64,000 nucleotides of DNA from JBEKTY01 sp049515555 (GTDB lineage: Bacteria > Planctomycetota > Planctomycetia > Pirellulales > Thermoguttaceae): positions 10,570 to 74,569 of the forward strand of contig JBEKTY010000016.1 in NCBI GenBank assembly GCA_049515555.1, written 5' to 3'. The position numbers and the translations under genes are program-made. A model generated the notes under the pieces. That model ran no database searches. It was not told the origin of the DNA and was given only the letters and a program-made list of their open reading frames with translations. Positions 49,564 to 59,800 of this stretch are shown here, piece by piece; the stretch's first letter is position 1, and every line of letters starts with the position of its first letter.

Positions 49564-52500
49564 TCACCAGGGGAAGTAACGGTAAGGATCATCGAACTCT
49601 TCAGGCTTGTCGAGGTAGAATCCCGTCAGCCAGCGGCCGTCGCCGGCCGTATCTTTGCCAATCGGAGTTGAGAACCGCTCCAGCAGCGGCGTGGGCCCGT
49701 CGACGCCCATGTTCCCCAGGACGCGTGTAACGAGGTAACTTGCCCGCCGGAACGTCCGCTTGAGGTTAAAGTACTTGCGGTAGTCGAACTCCCAGGGGGC
49801 CAGTTGGCAGAAGACCACTTTGGCATGCGGGGCAACCGCCAGCACGCCGTCGCCGATGGCGGTGACCCCTTCGGTGAGCAACTCGATCTGGCGGGGATCG
49901 CGGTTCATGACGTCGGCCGGCCCTATACCGGCAAGCAGCGAGGTCATGGCGGGGGGCTGGAACAGCGAGCAGATGTACTCGCGTTTCCGCGTCCGGACGG
50001 AGAAGGGCAGGAAGGCATTGGCCTCCTCCTGGCCCAGCCCGATGGCCAAGACGTTTCCGCCGGCGGCGACCCATCGGCGGATGACGTCGGCGTGCGCCGC
50101 CAGAGCCGGACTGGCGTGGGGCCCCACAACCAGGACCTCGTCGGTCCGGGGACTGCCGCCTTGATAGGCCGCAACGGCCAGCCCCATCTGCTCCAGGTGC
50201 TTGCGGCCGGCCTCCTGGCCGACGTAGCACACCTTGCGCGCGGCCGGCGGCGCGTAGATGGAAACGTAGTTTAGTATATTGGCGACCAGCCGGGCGGCTG
50301 CCGGATCGTCCTGGGTGCGCCCCGTCACGTCCATCTGGCAGAGCAAGACGAGGCCCCGGCCCTCACGATACTCCATGAGCGGACTGAATTGGAGGCTGAA
50401 TCCGCCGTCGGCGACGGGCAGGAAGTTCCCGAGGGCGGGTTTTTCGACCAGCACGGAGGCCACGTTCCCCCAGTTGCCGGCCCGGTAGGCGCGCGGCACC
50501 TGGATGCCGCACCACTGGATGGTCGGACCAAAATAGGGCTTCATCGTGTAATGGGTCAACCGCGGCGGCAAGATCGTCGCCTGGCCGCTCCAGTCGCGCA
50601 GACTCTCGCTTTCGAGTCCCGCGAGCAAAGGATGGTCGGGCACGCGCGGGAAGACTTGTCTTAGACCGTACTCCTCGACGCGGAAGCCAAATCGCTTTTC
50701 CAGCACGTCGGCCGTCTGCTCGAACATGACGACCTTCAGCCCCTGGCGGACCCGGGAGATGTCGGGCGCCGGACCGTCGACGGTGAGCGCCGCCTTGCCG
50801 ACGATCAGCACACCGTAGCCGCCCAGATCGGCATCGGCGGCGACCGGATCATACTGAGCGCCCATCCGCGTGAGCAGCCTGGCTGTTTCGCCCTGGGGAT
50901 CGAACAGGGCCGTCTTGACGGTCAGCGCGGGCGGCTTCGCGGGAGCCAGCACATTGACGGCAAACGTGTCCTCCTGGGTTTCGCCCGAGCTGAATCGGGC
51001 CGTTAGCGTGAGTTGATATGTACCCGGGTCAAGGTCGGCCGGCAGGGCGAAGCTCAGCGGCAGGCGCTGCTGCTGGCCGGTGGGGATGGTGAGCTTCCGG
51101 CTCCCTGCCAGCGGCTGTGGCAAGCCCAGCGACCAGGAGCTGTCGCAACCGACCGTGGCCCGCGAGTCGTTGATGATGACGACCTGCTTGTCGACCGTTT
51201 GCCCGGCCAGGTAGTTGTGCTCCTTGGTGCTGAAGTGCGGCGGCTGGCCGGCGATGTAGGCCAGCAGGGGCATGTTGTTGCGCCGCAGGGCTTCGGCGGC
51301 TTTGGTGGGGATCCAGTCGTTGCGTTGGAAGGCGGTGTCAAAGGCCGCGTCGTTGCGGGTTTGGAGGTAATCCGGACTGATGCCGGGCTTCTGCAGGTTG
51401 TCCCAATCGACCTCGAGGTCCTGCCTCTCGCGCTGCACGCCGGCGCGCAACTCCCAGAACGCCGAATAACCCCAAGCGTTGCGGGCCGAGATTCCCCAGG
51501 TGCGGAAGGCACGCCAGTTGTCGCGGATGTACATGGCCCAGACGTCGTCCTGCTGCTTGTGGCCCCAGGAGTAGGGGCTCGAGGGATTGAAGGGGTAATC
51601 CCACTTGAACCATTCGCGTCCGGAGCGCCATTGCTGGGTTTCCCAGCGGAGGTTGGTCTTGTCGGCATCGTTGAGGCGGAAGGCCCTGTCGCCCAGGAAC
51701 TGCGCGTTCCACTCGCCCATGCAGAACTCCCAGCGCAGCCGGGCGCTGCCCCAAGAGCGGACGCCCTTGTACCAGCCCCGATACATGGTCCAGTTGATGT
51801 CCCAGGGCACGCCGTACTCGCAGAACATCAGCGGCTTGACGCCTTCGGCGGCCCAGTGCTCGAACCAGTCGGAGCGTTCCTGGACGGGGACGAAATCCAG
51901 GTACAGGTTGTTGGTGTGTACGTGTCCCAAAGTGCCCGAGGAGTGGTGATACACCACGCGCGTGGGGTCGAGGCGCTCGACGATGGCCTGTGCCTTCAGG
52001 CCGTCCAGGGCGCCTCGATCGGTGCGGGGGCCGATCCGGCCCTCGGCATTGTGCCGCCCATCGGTCAAATCGGGATCGGTGTCTCCGTAGTAGCTCAGCG
52101 CGTTGTGGTTCATGGAGTACATGACCGCCGCGGGATGGTTTCCGGCCACACGGGCGTAGAACGCCGCGTGCCGGGCGTAGCCGTTGCTCTTCTCCACTTG
52201 CGGCGCGCCCCACTTGTAATGCTGGCAATGAGGCTGCGAGAGCGCCACCAGCATGCCCACGTCGTCGGCGGCCCGCAGCAGCTCGCTGAAACTGAGGTGC
52301 GCGCCGGGCGGGCAGCCGTAGTTGTGGGTGTAGACCGTATTGACCCCGAACGACTTGTCGCGGAGCAGGGTCTCGCGGACCGCCTCGTACGTGGCCCAGG
52401 CCGCCCCCATCTGGGCATTGTCGATGGGAACGATGAACGAGTGGAAGGGCGTGCCGTTGAGATAGAAGTCCCGGCCGTCGATCCAGAACTCGCGGAACCC

Positions 52501-53472
52501 GAACCGCAGCGGGCGGAATACATCCAGCGCCTGAGAGCCGCCGTCTGCGAGCGACAGCTCCAAGCCATACATGTTCTGCGGTGTGTCGGTGTCCCACAGT
52601 TTCTCGGGCTTCCATGCGGCGGTGAAGGAGAAACGGCCGTCCTTCACGTCGGAGGCGGCGAACGCATCGCTCGTGAAAGCCTTGATCTTCCGGCCCTTGT
52701 CGCGGACCTCGGCCCGTAGACGATAGGACCTGCCCGGCGTGAGACCCTGCAAGGCGACGTCAAAAGTAATGGCCCACTTGCGGACCGACGTGTTGACTTG
52801 CACCTCGTCGACGCGGGCCCCTTGGGGCGTGCCTACCAGGAAGACGTCGCCGCACAGTCCCCGCAGCTCGACCGACCCCTTGACGGTCTTGGGCGCACTG
52901 GTGTCGGTAAAGGCTTGCATCACCGCGGCCAGGGGCACGGCCTTGACGCACAACGACAAGACTTGCTTCTGGCCGGGCCGGCAGGCGGACGTAATTTCGA
53001 CCTCGCCGGAGGGGAAGTACATGTCGCCCATCTTCCGGCCGTCGAGATACACGGCCGCGTAGGAGTTGAGATATTCGGCATAGACGGCGACGCGCCGCGC
53101 GTGCCAGGCGTCGGGAATCGATACCTCGCGCTGGTACCAGGCCACGCCGGCATCTCTCAGATTCTTGCTCTTCCAGGCCGGATGCGGATAGAGAGTCTGG
53201 CTGTTGGCCGACCAGGGCCCCGGGACCTTGTAGTATCCCCAGTTGTCGGCCGGGACGGTGGGCCCCACCTCGTCGGCCGGCTGCCAGCGCCATAACCCAT
53301 TGATCGAGATACGTTCGCTGGTCGGGGTCGCCTCGCGATAGGCCCGGTCCATATCCCAGACGGCCTTGACCCCCGCCGGCAGCGGCGCATCGCGACCCGC
53401 AGCGGCGACCTCCACGGCCACGACCAGAACGGCGACCGCAGCCGCCACACAAAGGCCACGTCTTCCACACAT
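49564..53472 (-). CDS. Secreted GH2-like glycoside hydrolase of 1,302 residues
   Basis: A signal peptide (MCGRRGLCVAAAVAVLVVAV) is preceded by GGAGAA at good spacing. Residues about 50-215 are the GH2 sugar-binding jelly roll (INGLWRWQPADEVGP, GVAWYQREVSIPDAW). An Ig-like region (about 215-325) and a TIM barrel (about 325-680) follow. The barrel has FREFWIDGRDFYLNGTPFHS and a nucleophile-like EYG in LMFCEYGVPWD. Where GH2 enzymes carry the acid/base motif NE, this protein has YSMNHNALSYYG (NH, residues 455-456). The last ~450 residues hold Ig-like and ThuA/glutamine-amidotransferase-like parts (DVIRRWVAAGGNVLAIGLGQ). It may be a beta-galactosidase or glucuronidase relative, or a non-catalytic one. 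Confidence 0.82.
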   Translation of the reverse strand: MCGRRGLCVAAAVAVLVVAVEVAAAGRDAPLPAGVKAVWDMDRAYREATPTSERISINGLWRWQPADEVGPTVPADNWGYYKVPGPWSANSQTLYPHPAWKSKNLRDAGVAWYQREVSIPDAWHARRVAVYAEYLNSYAAVYLDGRKMGDMYFPSGEVEITSACRPGQKQVLSLCVKAVPLAAVMQAFTDTSAPKTVKGSVELRGLCGDVFLVGTPQGARVDEVQVNTSVRKWAITFDVALQGLTPGRSYRLRAEVRDKGRKIKAFTSDAFAASDVKDGRFSFTAAWKPEKLWDTDTPQNMYGLELSLADGGSQALDVFRPLRFGFREFWIDGRDFYLNGTPFHSFIVPIDNAQMGAAWATYEAVRETLLRDKSFGVNTVYTHNYGCPPGAHLSFSELLRAADDVGMLVALSQPHCQHYKWGAPQVEKSNGYARHAAFYARVAGNHPAAVMYSMNHNALSYYGDTDPDLTDGRHNAEGRIGPRTDRGALDGLKAQAIVERLDPTRVVYHHSSGTLGHVHTNNLYLDFVPVQERSDWFEHWAAEGVKPLMFCEYGVPWDINWTMYRGWYKGVRSWGSARLRWEFCMGEWNAQFLGDRAFRLNDADKTNLRWETQQWRSGREWFKWDYPFNPSSPYSWGHKQQDDVWAMYIRDNWRAFRTWGISARNAWGYSAFWELRAGVQRERQDLEVDWDNLQKPGISPDYLQTRNDAAFDTAFQRNDWIPTKAAEALRRNNMPLLAYIAGQPPHFSTKEHNYLAGQTVDKQVVIINDSRATVGCDSSWSLGLPQPLAGSRKLTIPTGQQQRLPLSFALPADLDPGTYQLTLTARFSSGETQEDTFAVNVLAPAKPPALTVKTALFDPQGETARLLTRMGAQYDPVAADADLGGYGVLIVGKAALTVDGPAPDISRVRQGLKVVMFEQTADVLEKRFGFRVEEYGLRQVFPRVPDHPLLAGLESESLRDWSGQATILPPRLTHYTMKPYFGPTIQWCGIQVPRAYRAGNWGNVASVLVEKPALGNFLPVADGGFSLQFSPLMEYREGRGLVLLCQMDVTGRTQDDPAAARLVANILNYVSIYAPPAARKVCYVGQEAGRKHLEQMGLAVAAYQGGSPRTDEVLVVGPHASPALAAHADVIRRWVAAGGNVLAIGLGQEEANAFLPFSVRTRKREYICSLFQPPAMTSLLAGIGPADVMNRDPRQIELLTEGVTAIGDGVLAVAPHAKVVFCQLAPWEFDYRKYFNLKRTFRRASYLVTRVLGNMGVDGPTPLLERFSTPIGKDTAGDGRWLTGFYLDKPEEFDDPYRYFPW

Positions 53473-53553
53473 GTCTTGTTCTCCTCTTAGGACCGGCCGC
53501 GCACTCGGCACAATGGAACTCTCCGTCCAGGGGCATGCGATCAGGGCATAAAT

Positions 53554-53578
53554 CGCACTTGCCAGTATAGCAAGTGCG
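53554..53578. promoter_or_regulatory. Operator-like inverted repeat CGCACTTGC-N7-GCAAGTGCG
   Basis: A perfect 9-base inverted repeat with a 7-base spacer lies 82 bases upstream of the GH2-like start. Perfect dyads of this length between divergent genes are typical of repressor or activator binding sites. A terminator role is unlikely as no gene ends nearby. Confidence 0.55.
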
Positions 53579-53840
53579 GCGCTGTTGGGCCTTCCGGGCC
53601 TGACTCTCCACCTTGCCCTGCTTGCGCGGACGACGCCAGTCTAATAAATCTCGATCCGGACGTACGCCGTAAGTGCCGACACTGATTGCAGTTACAACAC
53701 AAACACGCTTTGAGGGAATTGTCCAGGTTGACCCTCGTGAATAGGATGGGCTACCTGCATCGTCGTTTCTGGATGGAGCGGATTTGCTGGATGCGCAGGT
53801 GCGGGCCGGGGCTCTGACGTTCGAGTGAAACCTATAGCAT

Positions 53841-53846
53841 GGGAGG
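53841..53846 (+). promoter_or_regulatory. Ribosome binding site GGGAGG
   Basis: GGGAGG lies eight bases before GTG 53855 and supports that GTG, rather than the upstream in-frame GTG at 53825, as the start of the giant protein. Confidence 0.65.
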
Positions 53847-53854
53847 TTGCTTCC

Positions 53855-56800
53855 GTGGGCACGCACAAAGCCAGCACGCTTCGGGACAAGTCGCAGCGCC
53901 GGTCGTCGGCCAAGGGGTACAAGAACCGGGCTATCCGCAACTGGCGGCTACTGCTCGAACCGTTGGAACAACGGCAACTGCTCTCGGCCAACCCGGTGTT
54001 GAGCATGCCGTCGGGCCTCAATGCGTTCCAGAACGGGGTCGTCGCCGTTCCCGTGCTGGTCAACCAGTTCTCCGATAATTCCGGCAACTCCGGCCTCAGC
54101 ACGGCGGATCTGGCCATCAATTTCGATTCCAGCGTGTTTACCGTTTCCAGCGGCGATATCTTTCAGGGCACGGGGCCGGTCAGCGCCGCCTCACTGTTAT
54201 CGTTCAGCGCTTCCTTCGCCTCGGGACAACTTAGGATCAGCATCACCGACCCCACGGCCGCCATCAGTTCGGCCGTGGGCACGGGCACGGGGCCCATCAC
54301 CATCACCACCTCGAGCGCTCTGCCGGCCGGCTTGAACTCGCTGGCCAGCGTGGACATCACGGGTGTTACGGGGTTCGCCGCCGCCAACGGCACATTCTCC
54401 ATCAAAGTGACCGGCAGCAATACGTTCACGCTAGACGGCACCAACGGCGACGTGGGGTCGGTGGGCGGCTTGGGGACCTGGGCCCCCGTGTTCGCCGGCG
54501 GCTCGCCCGGCGTAACCGGCGGGGCCATCAACGACAGCCTGGCGGTCATCGACTTCCACGTCAAGGGCGGTGCACCAACCGGCTCTAGCACTATCAGCCT
54601 GGTCTCCAACAATTCCCTGGGCGGCACCGACATGTCGGCCGCCAACGGCGCCGAAAGTGCCTACTCGCTAAGCCTTCCCGTCAACGGCAGCGTGAATGTC
54701 GAGGCGGCGGCCTCGGCCCCCAATCTGGGCTCCTACACGGCCCTCAGTTCCACTCCTCCCGACGGAATCGGCACCATGCTGCAGTTGACCGACGGCTCGG
54801 TGATGTTCAACGGCGGCAACAACAACGCCGCGAACGACTGGTACCGGCTCATACCCGACTCCTCCGGCAGCTACGTCAACGGGTCATTTCAGACGCTGGC
54901 CAGCAGCAACATCGGCCGACTGTTCTTCGGCTCGGTGGTCATGCAGAACGGCGACGTGATGGTGCTGGGCGGGGAATACAGCAACGTCGGAGGCTCCATC
55001 TCTTCGGTGAACGGCCCCGGCGGGTCGTCGCCGATTACGGTCACCATCTCGGGTACACTTCCCTCGGACATGCCCACGGGCAGCATAGGCAACGTTACCA
55101 TTAAGAACGTGTCGGGGTTCTCCGCCGCCAACGGCAACTTTACGTTCACCGTCACCGGCTCGAATACGTTCACCCTGGGCGGCACGACCGGCGACGTGGG
55201 AACTTCCTCGGGCTCGGGGACCTTTTCGGTTGGTGAAACCAATACGGGCGAAATCTTTACCCCGCCCACTACGTCCGGCGGCACCGGCAGTTGGGCCAAC
55301 ATTACCCCCTTCCCCCAGAGCGAATTCGGCGACGGGAATCTGGAACTGATGACCGACGGGACGGTCCTGGCCGGCGACCTGAACAGCAACAATACCTGGC
55401 GATACAACCCCACCGGAGGCCCCGGCGGAACCTGGACTCAGGACGCCAGCCTGCCCGGCGCCCAACTCACCAATGCCGAGACGGCCTGGACCAAGTTGCC
55501 CGACGGCAGCATAGTGAGCTACGAGCTTTACGGGTTTGCGAACGACGCACCGCAGGCCGGCGCGCGGTTCGTGCCCGGCGCCACGATTGCCCAGGACCAG
55601 TGGGTCGCCGCGGGCAGTGTGCCCATTCCGCTGGGCGAGACCGGCGGCGCGAGCGTTATCCAGGAAATTGGCCCCGGAATCCTGCTGCCCGATGGCCGCG
55701 TGTTCCACCCGGGCGCCAACGGCAATACGGCGTTGTACTCGTCGCCGGCGCTGGCCGGCAACTCGACCGGCAACTGGGTGGCCGGCCCCGTTATTCCCAA
55801 CGGCGAGGGCGCCAACGACGCCCCCGCCGCGATGATGACCAACGGCGACGTGCTGTTCGCCGCCAGCCCCTACATGACCAACGGCAGCGGCGTTGTGGCC
55901 CCTTTCAACAAGCCTACGGACATCTACGAGTACAATCCCGCCACTAACACCATCACCGACACGGGCATCCAGGCGGCCGACTCGACGGCTACGAGCACGC
56001 CGGGCTTCGAGACGCGGATGCTGGACTTGCCCAACGGGCAGGTCCTGTTCAGCGACTCCAGCAGCCAGGGTTACGTTTACACGCCCAGTTCCACGCCCAA
56101 CGGCACCCCCACGCCGCTGGCAGCCTGGCGGCCGGTGATTGACAACATAAAGGCCAATAGCCCCACCTCATTCACGCTGACCGGCACGCAGATCACCGGC
56201 CTCTCGGAAGGCGCCGCCTATGGCGACGACGCGCAGATGGCCAGTAATTACCCAATCGTCCGGTTCACCGACGGGGGCGGCACTTTCTACGCCACCACCA
56301 CCAATTGGAGCACGGCCGGCGTGCAGACCGGCCCGATCCCCGAGACCGTCCAGTTCACCTTGCCCGCGGGCCATCCCCTGAGCGGCATTACTTCCTTCAC
56401 CGTGATCGCCAACGGCATTCCCTCCGAGCCCACGCAAGCTCCCCTGGTGTTGGACAACACCCAGGAGAACGTCACCATCCAGGTCGACCCCCACGACTCG
56501 ACAAAGATCCAGGTCCTGTTGAGCAATACGAATACGGTGATTGCGACCTATGCCAACAACTCACCCGATCCCATCGTCGTCATCGGCGACGCCAACAACA
56601 ACAGCGTGACCGTCAATGAAGCAAACGGGGTGGTCAACACGCCGATCACCTTCGACGGCGGGGGCTCGCCCGGCGCCCCCGGCGACCAGATGATCGTAAT
56701 CGGCAACAGCGGCGACGATACGCTCAAGTTCGCCCCCAGCGGGCCGGCCAGCGCCAACATGACCTTCGACGGCTCGCCCGTGTATTCGTTCAATAATATC

Positions 56801-59800
56801 CAGCGATTCGCCTTCGACGGCGGGACCGGCAACGACCTGCTGGCGGTGGACAGCACCTTCAGCCTGCTGAACCTGCCGGGCGGCATTCAGTACAACGGCG
56901 GCACCGGCTTCAACACGCTGCAACTGACCCAGACCGGCGGCAAGACCCAGACCAGCGACACCTACAGCGTGGGCCCCGACACGGGCGAGGGCACCGACGT
57001 GATCGTGGGCGGCGGCAACACGCAAACGGTTTATTTCCAGAATCTGGCCCCGGTCCAGGACAACGTCCCCGCCACGACCGTCACCGTCAACGCCACGCCG
57101 GCCGCCAACGCGATCAATTATGTACAGGGGCCCGGCGGAGGAATCTTCGGCAGCGATAAGACGGGATTTATTACGATCGATACCCAGGAATCGTACGAGT
57201 TCTCGCAGAAGCCGAACCTGGTCGTCAACGGCCAGGCCGGCAGCGACGAGATCAACCTGAACGACCCGACGACCCCCACGGGCCTGACGGGCAGCATCAC
57301 CGTCAACGGCAGCGACCCCACGGCCAGCGATACGCTCATCGTGAACGGCATTCCTGGGACCACGGACCATTTTGTGGTGTTTCCCACCGCCACCGGCAGC
57401 GGGAACATTCTCGATACTGACAACGGTGGCACCAATATCGCGCCTGTGGTGAACTACACGGGCATCGAGGGCATCAACGTCGTAGGCCAAATCACCGATT
57501 CCGACGCCTTGGCGGCGGCCGGGACTGCCGCCGGCGACGTCTTCACGTATGACCCGGGCGCGGCTCCCTCCTCGGGACAGATTACCGGTTTCACCAGCAG
57601 CTTCACCTTTGCGCCCTTGAGCTTTAGCGGAATCACGGGCTTCGTCACGATGGGCGCGGCTTTAACAAATATCACCCCCATTTCGCTCAATGGAATTAGC
57701 GGCCCCGGTGGCAACGACACGGTGGTCATCGACGGGACGGGGGCCGACGATTCGTTCAATTGGGACGCATCCCTTCTTGCCCCAGAGGTCCGTGTGGATA
57801 CGGGCGCCAACCTTCACACCCCGATCGTTTTGGTCGGCGACCAATTCACCGGATTCGTTTCGCACACCATTTGGCGGGGACTGGACGGCAACGACACGTT
57901 CAATGTGGCTCCTCCGAAGTTCATCGCTGTGGCCAACTTCGACATCCGCATGGAGGGAGATGATTCCGACCCTCCCACTCTGAACTACACCACCGCCGCC
58001 AACGCCGCCACCACCGTCGACCTGGGCGCCTCGACAATCGCCTCCACGAGCGCCAACACTGTCACGCTCAGCGGCATCGTGAACGTCAACCTCATCTCCA
58101 GCGGCGCCACTTCGACCCTGACGGTCAAGGGCACGGCGGGCGACGACAACTTCGCCTTCGCGCCCAGTGCGGTGGGCGCCGGCAGCTTCACTGCCACCGC
58201 CACCGGCGCCGTCGTCCTTACCAGCCCGCAGTTCACCTACACCGGCGTGGGCAACGGTATTACCGTGGACGGCGGTGCGGGCGGTTTCGACGTGCTGGGA
58301 CTGGCCGGCACCCCGGGCAACGACACTATCAACGGCAATCAAACAACCGCCACGCACTTGGACTTCACCCTCAATGCATTCACGCAGCCTTTCACCATGG
58401 CCTCGATGGAGGGGGCCGACATCACGGCCGGCGCCGGCGACGACGTGATCAGCGTCAGCGTGGCCGACGCGCTGGTGGGAAGCCTGCGGTTCAACGTCGA
58501 CGGCGGGGGGCCCAACGCCAGCGATCGCCTGCTGGTCAACGACGCCGGCGCCGGCGACCTGGACATCATTCGCCAGGCGCCCGACGGCCGCAGCGGATCG
58601 GTCAACGTGGGCGCTCTCAACCCTGTCAATTATCAGAACATCGAGCGCGTCGACATCACCAGCAACGGCGCGGTGATCGACCCCACGACGGGTACCACGG
58701 GCACGGACCACGACGGCCGAATCGTGGTGTTCCACAGCGACCCGTTCGAATACAACGACACGATTCTGAATGCGACCCAGTTGTCGCGGGTGGCCCAGGC
58801 GCCTAACAGCCCCAACATCGACCCCGCCGCCTTGGCCGCCCCGGCAGTGGGCGGCGACGAAGACTGGTATCAGTTCCGCCCGCTGGCCACCGGCACGTTC
58901 CAGATCACGATCCTGTTCGACAAGATCGGCACGCTGGGCAACGGCCGGCCGGGGCTGCCCGGCGACGGCGACCTGAACCTGGACATATACGACGGCACCG
59001 GCGCGCAGATCGTCCTGCCCGTGGCCGGCGGCACGCCCGTCTTCGACGGTGCAACCGAGGTCGGCAAGTCGGCAACTTTCGCGGCCACCAACGATCCGGC
59101 GTTCCCGAAGTTCAATCGCATCTACGTCCGCGTGCACGGGGCCACCACAAATTCGATCAACACCTATGATTTCGACAATCTCCTCGGCATCGGCACGGGC
59201 ATTCCCGGGGTTTCCAGCGCCGATATCGAGGGGCCGCAGGTCACCAAGGTGCAGGTCAACAGCACGGCCTCGACATACGATCTATTCGGCGAGAAAGCTG
59301 TCCCACCCACGCAGGGCCCGACGCCGCTGGTCACCAGCCTGATCGTCACCTTCCAAGACCAGCCGGCCCGCGCGCCGGGATTCCTGTACCCGGCTTTGGA
59401 TTACATGCTGACGCCGGACCAGGCCCGGGGCCTGTTCCAGGTCAAGGGCGATTCCAACGGCATTGTGGCCATCGATCACGTCGTTATCATCAACAATGCC
59501 GTCACCCCGGGTAATGTCCCCACGGCGACGGTCCAGTTGTTCTTTGTCCAGCCGCTGCCCGACGATCGCTTCACGTTTACGATCAACGACAGCCTTCGGG
59601 ATCCGGCGGGCAACAAGCTGGACGGCGAGAGCAACGCCGCCGAGCCCAACGGGGCGCCCGGGAAACCGAATCTCCCCAGCGGCGACGGCCACCCGGGCGG
59701 AGATTTCGTGGCCCGCTTCACTATCGACACACGGCCGGAAATCGCCGTCTACGGCGAAGGCAGCGTATACGCCGACACGAACGGGAACTTCACCTGGGAC

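Larger units (their letters stand above)
53473..53854. other. Divergent promoter region
   Basis: About 380 bases separate the divergent GH2-like and giant protein genes. It contains the 9-7-9 inverted repeat at 53554-53578 and the ribosome binding site of the giant protein gene. No other gene is seen. Confidence 0.55.
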
